A stretch of DNA of 64,000 nt from JAHQVK01 sp036788295 (GTDB lineage: Bacteria; Myxococcota; Kuafuiibacteriia; Kuafuiibacteriales; Kuafuiibacteriaceae). Below the pieces are notes generated by a model, which was given only the letters and a program-made list of their open reading frames with translations, searched no databases and was not told the origin of the DNA. Position numbers and translations under genes: made by a program. This document shows, piece after piece, positions 8,069-16,365 of this stretch. How positions within the stretch are numbered: position 1 is the stretch's first letter; every line of letters starts with the position of its first letter. The DNA lies in NCBI GenBank assembly GCA_036788295.1, contig DAIQNR010000014.1:1-64000 (forward strand). Reading direction: 5' to 3'.

Positions 8069-9141
8069 GTCTGCGCGACCAGCTGAACGACCTCGAGCGG
8101 CGGTTCGACGAGCTGACCCACCGGCTGTCCGACCCGCTCGTGGCCGCCGACACGAAGCTGCTGCTCGAGCTGACCAAAGAGCGCTCCCGCCTCGAGCCGG
8201 TGGTGCTCACCCACCGAAACCTGCAGCGGGCAGAGAAAGACCTGGCCGGGGCCCGTGACCTGCTCGGCGCCGGCGATCCGGAGCTGGCCGCGCTGGCGAA
8301 GGCGGAGGTCCGGCAGCTCGAAGCGGAGGTGAAGGCGCTCGAGCAGGACCTGCAAGTTGCCCTGCTGCCCCGCGACCCGCTCGACGACAAGGGGATCGTG
8401 CTCGAGATCCGGGCCGGGGCCGGCGGCGACGAAGCGGCGCTGTTTGCGGGCGATCTTCTCTCCTTGTACCTTCGGTACGCGGCCGCCCGAGGCTGGAAGA
8501 TGGAGGTGCTCAGCGAGAGCCCGGGCACGGCCGGGGGCTTCAAGGAGGTCATCGCGTCCATCGAGGGGCAGGAGGTGTACGGGCGGCTGAAGTTCGAGGG
8601 CGGCGTCCACCGGGTGCAGCGGGTCCCCGCCACCGAGTCCCAGGGCCGAATCCACACGTCCACCGTCACCGTCGCGGTGCTGCCCGAGGCCGAAGAGGTG
8701 GAGGTCGCCATCGACGAAAAAGATCTGCGGGTGGATACGATGCGGTCCACCGGCCACGGCGGCCAGTCGGTCAACACCACCGACAGCGCGGTGCGCATCG
8801 TGCATCTGCCCACCCAGACCGTGGTCCTGTGCCGGGATGAGAAGTCCCAGCACAAGAACCGGGCCAAGGCGATGAAGATCCTCCGGGCTCGACTGTTCGA
8901 GATGGAGCGCGACCGGCAGGTAGCCGAGCAGGAAGATCGCCGCCGGAGCATGGTGGGAAGCGGCGATCGCTCGGAGAAGATCCGGACGTACAACTTCCCC
9001 CAAGACCGCGTGACCGACCACCGGATCAATCTCACCGTGCACAACCTCCCCAAGGTGCTCGCCGGGGACCTCGAGCCCATCGTGACCGCGCTGCGAACCC
9101 ACACGCAGGCCCTCCTGCTCGACCCTGATGCTCGACCCTGA
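8065..9141 (+). CDS. prfA: Peptide chain release factor 1 (RF1)
   Basis: 358 residues, standard length. It recognises UAA and UAG and triggers peptidyl-tRNA hydrolysis. The tripeptide anticodon PAT is at residues 188-190 in RVQRVPATESQGRIHTS, identical in number to E. coli RF1. The catalytic GGQ is at 232-234 in STGHGGQSVNTTDS. The start is fixed by the ATGA overlap with DUF1385. The glutamine methyltransferase gene prmC, often next, is not downstream here. Confidence 0.97.
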   Translation: MSLRDQLNDLERRFDELTHRLSDPLVAADTKLLLELTKERSRLEPVVLTHRNLQRAEKDLAGARDLLGAGDPELAALAKAEVRQLEAEVKALEQDLQVALLPRDPLDDKGIVLEIRAGAGGDEAALFAGDLLSLYLRYAAARGWKMEVLSESPGTAGGFKEVIASIEGQEVYGRLKFEGGVHRVQRVPATESQGRIHTSTVTVAVLPEAEEVEVAIDEKDLRVDTMRSTGHGGQSVNTTDSAVRIVHLPTQTVVLCRDEKSQHKNRAKAMKILRARLFEMERDRQVAEQEDRRRSMVGSGDRSEKIRTYNFPQDRVTDHRINLTVHNLPKVLAGDLEPIVTALRTHTQALLLDPDARP

Positions 9142-9191
9142 AGCCGGCTGACCCCCTCGGCGCCCTCGGCGGCTCCCCCTGAGCGACTGAC

Positions 9192-9216
9192 CTCCCGAGC
9201 GCCCGGCTCGAGGGAG
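9192..9216. terminator. Possible bidirectional terminator between prfA and comEC
   Basis: CTCCCGAGC and GCTCGAGGGAG pair with a 2-nt bulge in the 126-bp convergent gap 9142-9267. No T-tract on either side, so support is modest. Nothing else is seen in this gap. Confidence 0.3.
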
Positions 9217-9267
9217 ACTCGAACACTGAGCTTCGGGGCCGTTGGCGATGGTCCCAAAGCCACAGAA

Positions 9268-11697
9268 CTATCTTGGGTGCTCCGGGCGAGGGAGGAACCC
9301 TTCGATGGTCAGGGTCTCGCCGTTGGTCTTCACCGTGATCGCGCCCTGCTGGTCGGTGCGCCACAGGGTGGGTTCGGGGCCGATGCGCTCGAGCGCCTCC
9401 TTGTGAGGGAAGCCAAACCCGTTGTTTCGCCCGCATGAGATGATGACATGACGGGGGCGGGCCGCGTCGAGCAGCGGCCGGTTCGAGGAGCTTCGGCTGC
9501 CGTGGTGGCCGGCCTTCAGGATGTCCACTTCGAGGCCCTGAGCGCCGTGCTCGCCTACCAAACGGGCCTCGCCGTCCACCTCTGCGTCGCCGGTGAGCAG
9601 GATGGACCGGGCCCCGTGGCTGAGGCGCACCACGATCGACGCGTCGTTCACCGAAGCGTAGGACTCCACCGGCGAAAGCGGCGCGAGCAGCTCGATCACG
9701 GCGGCTCCGGAGGAGAACCGCAGGCCAGGGACGAGCGGTTCGCGGGGCAGCCGTTCGAGCGCGTCGAGTACCGACCGCGGCCCCTCCCGCTCGTCGCCGC
9801 TCCACCACACCCGGCCGATGGGAACCGCGGCGAGAAGGCCGGTCAATCCCCCGAGGTGGTCGGCGTGGGGGTGGGTCAGGATGAACAGATCGACCCGGCC
9901 GATGCGGCGGGCGCGCAGAAACGGGGCCAAAACCCGCTCTCCGGCGTCGCTTCCCTGTCCGCCGGGGCCGGCGTCGAGGACGACAACCTTCCCTCGCGGA
10001 AGCTCGATCACGATCCCATCGCCCTGCCCCACTGGTAAGAAGGTGATCCGGGTCTGGGTGCTCATCCATCGAGACACCGGTGAAATGAGCACCGCGCCGA
10101 CGAGCGCGACCAACAGCAGCCGCCCCATGCGGCGGCGCCGAAGCCCCCCCGCCGGAGCGGCGAAGTGAAGGACGAGAAGCACGAACAGCCCGATCTCGAG
10201 CCCGGTTGGGGGAGGCAGGGTCAGGACCCCCCCGGGGACCCGCGCCGCGGCGTAGGCGATGAGGAGCAGGCCCTTTGCCGCGAAACCGGCGAGCGAGAGC
10301 ACGAGCGCGCCCGCCGACGGCGAGAGCACGGAGAGGAGGCCGCCGGCCAGCGCGAGCGGCACCGCGGCGGCGGCCACGAGCGCGGCCGGGATGTTGGCGA
10401 GAATCCCGATCACCGACAGCCGTCCGAAGTGCCAGGCCACGAACGGCAGCGTGCCGACGGTGGCCGCCACCGACGCGCCGAGCGCGCCGTAGGCGAAGCG
10501 AAGCGGCCCCGGCCAGTGGTTGGGCTCGACGCCGAGCCTCCGGTCGATGGCCGACGGCAGCGCGAGCAGCGATGCGACCGCGGCGAACGACAGCTGAAGG
10601 CCGGGGTCGTGGAGGCTGGCCGGATCCACCGCGGCCATGACGAGCAGCGCGGCGGCGACGGCGCTCCACGCCTCCCGGCCCCGATGGACGAGCCGACCGA
10701 CGAGCAGGAGGCCAAACATGATCCCGGCCCGGACCGCGGAGGGCGTCGAGCCTACGAAGAGCGGGTAGAGGACCACCACCGGCAGGCTGGCCAGGGCCGC
10801 CGCTCGGTCGGCGCCAAACCCTTCGGCCAGCCAACGCCACCGCCGAAACCCAGCCCCGAGCCCGGTGAGCCAAAGCCACGCCACCACGCCGAGGTGAAAG
10901 CCGCTCACGGCGGTGAGGTGGGCCAATCCTGCGTCCCGGATCGCGTCCTGATCCGCCGGTCGCAGCCCGCTCTTGTCCCCGGTGGCCAGCGCCCGCACCA
11001 GCCCGGCGACGTCGGCGGAGAGGTGGCGATCGATGGCGGCGTGGACCTCCGCGCGGAGCTGGTCGAGCCGGGCCAAGACCGAAGCTTCGCGGGGAGCGGG
11101 CACCACGACGACCAGGTGCTCGGGGGCGCTCGCCGACGCCTCGAGAGAGAAGCCGGCCCGTTCGGCCCAATCTCGGGCCGAAAACCCCCCCGGAAACTCA
11201 CGGGGGGGCGGGATCCGCAGCTTCGCCCACGCCCGTACCCTCGCCCCCGCAGCCGCCCGGGGCGGAGCGCCAAGCCCGTCCCCGGCGACGAAGAGCCGGA
11301 TTCGACCCCGGGCCGACGACAGCGGGCCCGGCACCGGACCGGGGCCGACGCCGGTCAAATCGAGCAGGTACCGGGCGCCGCGTTCGGTCCCCGAAGGGGG
11401 CCCGCGAACGCGACCCTCCACGATGACGCGACCGGTGGGCAGCTTCCCTCCAAACGCCTCGGCCACGGTATGGGACGGCGGCCGCCGGGCCGCCCCGGCG
11501 ACGAACCCGGCGAAGAAGAACACCGCGACGAGCGCGATGGGCGCAGTCAGGCGGCCCCGGCGAGCGAGCGCCCCCGCGGCCACGGCCGATCCGGCGAGCG
11601 CGCCGAGCCCGGGACCGAGCCCATCGGGAGCGCCGATCACCGCCCCGGCGACAAAAGCGACGGCCCCGGGGACCAGCGGACGGCGGATGAGGGACAC
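9268..11697 (-). CDS. comEC: ComEC/Rec2 DNA-uptake channel
   Basis: About 809 residues in the inner membrane, forming the channel that brings single-stranded DNA into the cytoplasm in natural transformation. It has the three-part ComEC layout: an N-terminal hydrophobic and OB-like part; the central Competence domain with many helices and HLTAVSGFHLGVVAWL; and a C-terminal metallo-beta-lactamase domain with LTHPHADHLGG, LTGDAE and KAGHHGS. The GTG at 11697 (MSLIRRPLVPG) is chosen by family resemblance. An in-frame start at 11793 would add 32 residues without a signal. A GGAGGGGGG tract lies 18 bp upstream of the chosen start. Confidence 0.92.
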   Translation of the reverse strand: MSLIRRPLVPGAVAFVAGAVIGAPDGLGPGLGALAGSAVAAGALARRGRLTAPIALVAVFFFAGFVAGAARRPPSHTVAEAFGGKLPTGRVIVEGRVRGPPSGTERGARYLLDLTGVGPGPVPGPLSSARGRIRLFVAGDGLGAPPRAAAGARVRAWAKLRIPPPREFPGGFSARDWAERAGFSLEASASAPEHLVVVVPAPREASVLARLDQLRAEVHAAIDRHLSADVAGLVRALATGDKSGLRPADQDAIRDAGLAHLTAVSGFHLGVVAWLWLTGLGAGFRRWRWLAEGFGADRAAALASLPVVVLYPLFVGSTPSAVRAGIMFGLLLVGRLVHRGREAWSAVAAALLVMAAVDPASLHDPGLQLSFAAVASLLALPSAIDRRLGVEPNHWPGPLRFAYGALGASVAATVGTLPFVAWHFGRLSVIGILANIPAALVAAAAVPLALAGGLLSVLSPSAGALVLSLAGFAAKGLLLIAYAAARVPGGVLTLPPPTGLEIGLFVLLVLHFAAPAGGLRRRRMGRLLLVALVGAVLISPVSRWMSTQTRITFLPVGQGDGIVIELPRGKVVVLDAGPGGQGSDAGERVLAPFLRARRIGRVDLFILTHPHADHLGGLTGLLAAVPIGRVWWSGDEREGPRSVLDALERLPREPLVPGLRFSSGAAVIELLAPLSPVESYASVNDASIVVRLSHGARSILLTGDAEVDGEARLVGEHGAQGLEVDILKAGHHGSRSSSNRPLLDAARPRHVIISCGRNNGFGFPHKEALERIGPEPTLWRTDQQGAITVKTNGETLTIEGFLPRPEHPR

Positions 11698-11858
11698 CTT
11701 CAGAGCATCGACCGACCCCCCTCCGGCGGGAAGCGGTCGTCGGGCTGACCGTGGGCCTCGACGTCGGGCGAGTCCGGGTCCGGCGGCGAGCAAGCTCGGT
11801 GAACGGCGAGCCCGGGTCCCGAGAGGCGGCCCACCTCGGGGCCCCGAAGCGGCGGGAG

Positions 11859-11889
11859 CCCGAGGCGAGGGGGCCCCGAGGCGAGGGGG
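11859..11889. repeat. 15-bp direct repeat in the comEC/parvulin divergent region
   Basis: CCCGAGGCGAGGGGG occurs at 11859-11873 and again at 11875-11889, one base apart, upstream of the parvulin gene. A TTGACC (11895-11900) follows directly, so it could be a binding site near a promoter; it could equally be GC-rich slippage. Confidence 0.5.
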
Positions 11890-11931
11890 GCGCGTTGACC
11901 GCTCGGAGAACCCTTGCTAGCCGTGCTCGCC

Positions 11932-13086
11932 ATGTCCACCCTGAGGCTACTCGCCTGCGCTGCTTGGCTCGCCGCGGTCGGCTGCACGAACCCGCCCTCG
12001 GAGCCGGCCGCGGAGCCGCCGCCCCCCGAGACCGAGACCGAGACGGCGGGCCCGGTGGAGCTGCCCCCGGGCGATGGACCGGTGGCCATGGTGAACGGGG
12101 CGCCGGTCCCGAGGGAGGCCTTCAACCGGGTCTTCGTGCAGACGCTCGAGCGCTACCAGCGGGCGCAGCACGACGTGAAGCCGGCCCTGAGGGAGCGGCT
12201 GAAGGACAACATCGTTCAGCGCCTCGTCGAGCAGGCGATCATCGAGCAGCGGGCCAAGAAGATGGAGGTCGCGCTCGACCCGGGAGAGGTCGAGGCGAGC
12301 TGGCAGCAGCACAAGAGCCGCTACGGGTCCGAGGAGGCGTTCACCGCGTTCCTCGAGCGCGCCGGCACCACGGCCGAGGACGTGCGCGAGACCTTCGCCC
12401 ACAACGCCTTGCGAGAAGCGCTGTTCTCCCGCGTCGCCGCCGGCGTCGAGGTAACGGACGAAGAGATCAAGTCGTTCTATGAAGAAAACCGCTCCCGCTA
12501 CGACGAACCAGAGATGGTCCGGGCGAGCCACATCCTCCTGCGGGTCCCGCCGGACGCGACCGACGCGATGAAGTCGGCGGTGAAAGCGAAAGCGGAGACG
12601 ATCCGAGCCGAAGCGGTGAAGCCGAAGGCCGACTTCGGGGCGCTGGCTCGGGAACACGGAGAAGATCCGACCCGGGAGCGGGGGGGAGACTTGGGCTTCT
12701 TTCCCAAAGGGCGGATGGTCAAGGCGTTCGAAGACGCGGTCTGGAAGTTGAAGCCCCAACAGGTCAGCAAGGTCGTTGAAACCCAGTTTGGTTTTCACAT
12801 CGTGAAGAAGCTCGAGCACAAGCCGGCAAGTCGAAAGCAGCTCGGCGACGTCGCCGAGCAGATCGCGGCCGCGCTCGAGGCGAAGAAGAAGAGCGAGGCG
12901 GTGCGAAACGCGATGGCCGAGTGGCGGGCCGAAGCGAAGATCGAGGTCCTGCTCAAAGGGGACCGGGCGATCCTCGACGCAGTCCCCTCGGCCCCAACCG
13001 TACCCACCCTCATGCCTCCGCCCGAAGTCGCGCCCGGCTCAATCCGCACGGCCCCGCCCGAAGCCGCGCCGGTGCCCGACCGCTGA
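11932..13086 (+). CDS. Parvulin-type peptidyl-prolyl isomerase lipoprotein (SurA/PrsA-like)
   Basis: 384 residues. The lipoprotein signal MSTLRLLACAAWLAAVGC puts the lipidated Cys at 18. A SurA-N-like helical chaperone part follows (GAPVPREAFNRVFVQTLER), then the parvulin core (VRASHILLRVP, GGDLGFFPKGRMVKAFEDA, TQFGFHIVKKLE) and a Pro/Ala-rich tail. It probably folds envelope or outer-membrane proteins in the periplasm. ATG 11932 is chosen over TTG 11914 because it leaves a proper signal peptide. The next gene, gltX, lies 39 bp downstream. Confidence 0.9.
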   Translation: MSTLRLLACAAWLAAVGCTNPPSEPAAEPPPPETETETAGPVELPPGDGPVAMVNGAPVPREAFNRVFVQTLERYQRAQHDVKPALRERLKDNIVQRLVEQAIIEQRAKKMEVALDPGEVEASWQQHKSRYGSEEAFTAFLERAGTTAEDVRETFAHNALREALFSRVAAGVEVTDEEIKSFYEENRSRYDEPEMVRASHILLRVPPDATDAMKSAVKAKAETIRAEAVKPKADFGALAREHGEDPTRERGGDLGFFPKGRMVKAFEDAVWKLKPQQVSKVVETQFGFHIVKKLEHKPASRKQLGDVAEQIAAALEAKKKSEAVRNAMAEWRAEAKIEVLLKGDRAILDAVPSAPTVPTLMPPPEVAPGSIRTAPPEAAPVPDR

Positions 13087-13125
13087 TCTCGCCACCTTCG
13101 GCCGCCCATGCTAGGCGGACCCACG

Positions 13126-14574
13126 ATGGCACCCGTTCGCGTCCGAATCGGCCCGAGCCCTACGGGCGAGCCCCACGTGGGCACCGCCTACATCGCGCTG
13201 TTCAACCTCGCCTTCGCCAAGAAAAACGGCGGACAGTTCATCCTGCGCATCGAGGACACCGACCAGGACCGCAGCCGCCCGGAGTGGGAGGCGCAGATCA
13301 TCGAAGGCCTGCGCTGGCTCGGGCTGACGTGGGACGAGGGGCCGGACGTCGGCGGCCCCCACGCGCCGTACCGACAGAGCGAGCGGGGGCCCATCTATCG
13401 GGACCACGTGAGCCGGCTGCTCGAGTCGGGACGGGCGTACCGCTGCTTTGCCACCGAAGAGGAGCTCGCCGAGCTGAGGGCCACGCAGAAGCTGAACAAG
13501 GAGCGGATTGGATACGACCGCCGCCACCGCGAGCTTCCCCCCGAGACGGTGGCGAAATACCTCGCCGAGGGTCGCTCCCACGTCGTCCGTCTGGCCGCGC
13601 CGCTAGGCGGCGAGACGATCGTGAAGGACCGCTTGCGAGGCGAGGTCCGGTTCGACAACGCTCAGATCGACGACCAGGTCCTGCTGAAGTCGGACGGCAT
13701 GCCCACCTACCACCTCGCGAACGTCGTCGATGACCACTTGATGGGGATCACCCATGTCATTCGGGCGGAGGAGTGGATCAGCTCCACCCCGAAGCATGTC
13801 CTGCTGTACGAGGCTTTTGGGTGGACGCCGCCCGAGTTCGTGCACATGCCGCTGCTTCGCAACGCGAACCGCTCGAAGATCAGCAAGCGCAAGAACCCGG
13901 TGTCGATCCTCGACTACCGGCAGCGCGGCTTTCGGCCGGAGGCGGTCGTGAACTATCTGTCGCTGCTCGGGATGACCATGCCCGACGAGCGGGAGATCTT
14001 CTCCTTCGACGAGTTCGTGGAGGCGCTCGACTTCGACCGAATCCACCTCGGCGGCCCGGTCTTCGACCTCGACAAGTTCACCTGGCTGAACGGAAAATAC
14101 TTCCGGGAGCGGCTCGGCGACGAGGATCTCGTCCGCATCGTCCGCGACGAGATCCTCTCCGAGGCCCGGATTCGCGCCCTGGTGCCGCTCATCCGGGAGC
14201 GCATCGACAAGGGAGAGGATTTTGTCCCGGCGACGGCGTACTTCTTCTCGGGCGACGTGGAGCTCGACCCGGCGTCCCTCATCCCGAAGAAGAAGACCGC
14301 CAAGGAGACGGCGGAGGCGCTGGTGGGGTACCTCGAGCGGCTCGACGTGCAGGCCGACTTCTCCCCGGCCGCGCTCGAGGAGATGAGCCGAACGTACGTC
14401 GAGGAGACCGGGTGGAAAGCCCGCGACCTGTTCATGCCCATCCGGGTGGCGGTCACCGGTCGAACCGCGACCCCGCCGCTGTTCGAGACCATGACCGTGC
14501 TCGGGCGGGCGCTGGTTCGGCGCCGGCTCCGGACGGCGGTGGGGCAGCTCGAGGCGCTCGAGGCCGCTTCATGA
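13126..14574 (+). CDS. gltX: Glutamyl-tRNA synthetase
   Basis: 482 residues, class I synthetase charging tRNA-Glu. HIGH-type motif in IGPSPTGEPHVGTAYIAL near the N-terminus, RIEDTDQ just after it, and KMSKS-type motif KISKRKN in the middle. ATG 13126 is chosen; an upstream in-frame ATG at 13108 would add six residues. The stop overlaps the hutI ATG (ATGA), an unusual coupling of a synthetase with histidine breakdown. Confidence 0.96.
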   Translation: MAPVRVRIGPSPTGEPHVGTAYIALFNLAFAKKNGGQFILRIEDTDQDRSRPEWEAQIIEGLRWLGLTWDEGPDVGGPHAPYRQSERGPIYRDHVSRLLESGRAYRCFATEEELAELRATQKLNKERIGYDRRHRELPPETVAKYLAEGRSHVVRLAAPLGGETIVKDRLRGEVRFDNAQIDDQVLLKSDGMPTYHLANVVDDHLMGITHVIRAEEWISSTPKHVLLYEAFGWTPPEFVHMPLLRNANRSKISKRKNPVSILDYRQRGFRPEAVVNYLSLLGMTMPDEREIFSFDEFVEALDFDRIHLGGPVFDLDKFTWLNGKYFRERLGDEDLVRIVRDEILSEARIRALVPLIRERIDKGEDFVPATAYFFSGDVELDPASLIPKKKTAKETAEALVGYLERLDVQADFSPAALEEMSRTYVEETGWKARDLFMPIRVAVTGRTATPPLFETMTVLGRALVRRRLRTAVGQLEALEAAS

Positions 14575-15818
14575 GGCCGGTCGAGGTGCGGCCGGGGCCC
14601 CGATTCGTGCTCACCGGCGCGAGCGAGCTGTTTCGCCCCGACCCGGGCGGGACGTCCGGAGCCCGGCGCGCGGCAGGAGAGGTGGTCTACGTCGACAAGG
14701 GCCGGATCGTGTTCGTCGGCCCCGAAGAGCGCCTCCCGTCCGAGGCCACGTCCGCGCCCCGCCACGACGTCGGCGGCCGGGCCGTTCTGCCCGGGTTCGT
14801 GGACGCCCACACCCACATCGTGTTCGGAGGGGACCGCATCGAAGACTTCGATCGGCGGGCCCGGGGCCTGAGCTACGCCGAGATCGCCGCCGCCGGCGGG
14901 GGGATTGTCACCACCGTGCGGGCCACGCGGGCCGAGCCCACCGAGCGGCTGCTCGCCCGGGGCCGGGCGGCGCTGCTCCGCCGGCGGGAGCAGGGCGTGT
15001 TCACCACGGAGGTGAAGTCCGGCTACGGGCTCGACACCCCGACCGAGCTGCGCATGCTCGAGGTGGTGGCCTCGCTGCGGGCCGAGGGGTTCGACGTCGA
15101 GCCCACCTTGCTCGCTGCCCACGCGCTGCCGCCCGATCGGCCCCGCGCCGAGTGGGTGGACGAGATCGTCACCGAGCTCATCCCCGAGGTGCAGCGCCGA
15201 GGGCTCGCCACCTCGGTGGACGCCTTCGTCGAGAGGTCGGCGTACACGCCGGCCGAGGCCCGAACAGTGTTTTCTGCCGCCGCCGCGGCCGGGCTCGGCG
15301 TGCGGCTCCACGCCGATCAGCTCAGCTCGACCGGAGGGGCCGAGCTGGCCGCGGAGGCGGGCGCGCTCAGCGCCGACCACCTCGAGCACATCAGCCCGGC
15401 CGGCATCGAGGCCCTCGCCGCCGCTGGGGTGGTCGCGGGGCTCTTGCCGGGGGCGATGGTTCACCTCGGCCAGCGCGCGCCCGGGCTCGGACGGCGGCTC
15501 GTGGAGGCCGGGGTGGAGGTGATGGTCGCGACGGACGCGAACCCGGGCTCATCGCCGACCCACAACCTCGGGCTGGCCGCGACGCTGGCCGTGACCCAGC
15601 TCGGGCTCACCCCCGAACAAGCCACGAGGGCGGCGACGCTCGGCGCAGCGAGGGCTCTGGGCCGGGCCGATGTCGGCCACCTCGAGCGTGGTGCCCGTGC
15701 TCGCTTCGTGGTGCTCGACCACCCGGACAGCCGGGCGTGGGTCGCGAGCTTCGGTGAGCCGGTCTTGGCCGAGATCATCGACGGCGAAGGCGTCAGCCCA
15801 AGCCGCGGCTCCGCTTGA
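14571..15818 (+). CDS. hutI: Imidazolonepropionase
   Basis: 415 residues. Hydrolyses 4-imidazolone-5-propionate to N-formimino-glutamate, third step of histidine degradation. Metal site GFVDAHTHIVFGG, GGGIVTTV, EVKSGYGLDTP, HADQLSSTGG, SADHLEH and ATDANPGSSP all match the family. The other hut genes (hutH, hutU, hutG) are not in the window. The 3' end overlaps the convergent DUF507 gene by 26 bp. Confidence 0.96.
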   Translation: MRPVEVRPGPRFVLTGASELFRPDPGGTSGARRAAGEVVYVDKGRIVFVGPEERLPSEATSAPRHDVGGRAVLPGFVDAHTHIVFGGDRIEDFDRRARGLSYAEIAAAGGGIVTTVRATRAEPTERLLARGRAALLRRREQGVFTTEVKSGYGLDTPTELRMLEVVASLRAEGFDVEPTLLAAHALPPDRPRAEWVDEIVTELIPEVQRRGLATSVDAFVERSAYTPAEARTVFSAAAAAGLGVRLHADQLSSTGGAELAAEAGALSADHLEHISPAGIEALAAAGVVAGLLPGAMVHLGQRAPGLGRRLVEAGVEVMVATDANPGSSPTHNLGLAATLAVTQLGLTPEQATRAATLGAARALGRADVGHLERGARARFVVLDHPDSRAWVASFGEPVLAEIIDGEGVSPSRGSA

Positions 15819-16311
15819 GCTGGCTCACGATCCGGTCGTACTCCTGCTCCCAATCGGCGGTGCCCTCGCGCATGCCCTTGAGTCGACTGCGAGCCTCGCG
15901 GTCGATCTCTTCGTCGATGCCGAGGTATTTGCGGAGGCTGTCGGTGATCTTGCTCCGCATCTCGTGGTCCTCGGCGAAGACCTCCTCGACGTTTTTGGAG
16001 TGCATCAGAGCCTCGAGCATCTGGTTGATGACGTGCTCGGCCCCCTCTTCCCCGGTCTTGTGCGACCGAGCCTCGGCCAAGCCGCGCTTCACTTGGGGGA
16101 AGCGCTCGGCCGACAGCCCTTTTCGGGTCAACGCATCGCGGGCGTCCTGGTTCACCCGGTCCTCCGCGTTGCAATACTCCACAAGGATCGCGGCCACATC
16201 GAGCTCGGCCTCTTCGAGGTTCTCGTCCTTGATCTCGACGTCGCCGTCGTTGCGGAGCCGGGCGATGATCTCCTTGGACATCTTCGGGATGATTCTGCGG
16301 TAAAGGCGCAT
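15793..16311 (-). CDS. DUF507 family protein
   Basis: 172 residues, highly charged and helical, without signal or membrane segment. It begins MRLYRRIIPKMSKEIIARL and has ENLEEAELDVAAILVEY and a C-terminal half resembling a duplicated helical unit (LRKYLGIDEEIDREARSRL). DUF507 proteins occur in deltaproteobacteria and relatives; their role is unknown. The gene lies 54 bp downstream of uvrC on the same strand and overlaps hutI at its 3' end. Confidence 0.85.
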   Translation of the reverse strand: MRLYRRIIPKMSKEIIARLRNDGDVEIKDENLEEAELDVAAILVEYCNAEDRVNQDARDALTRKGLSAERFPQVKRGLAEARSHKTGEEGAEHVINQMLEALMHSKNVEEVFAEDHEMRSKITDSLRKYLGIDEEIDREARSRLKGMREGTADWEQEYDRIVSQLKRSRGLG

Positions 16312-16365
16312 CGTTCCTCGGCCACCTGCGGCGCCGGACTGGCCTAAGGCTTCCCGAAAGCGGAG

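Noticed and set aside
9205..9240. GACTCGAAC near the prfA/comEC junction resembling a tRNA T-arm
   Set aside because: No acceptor, D or anticodon stem can be folded around it on either strand.
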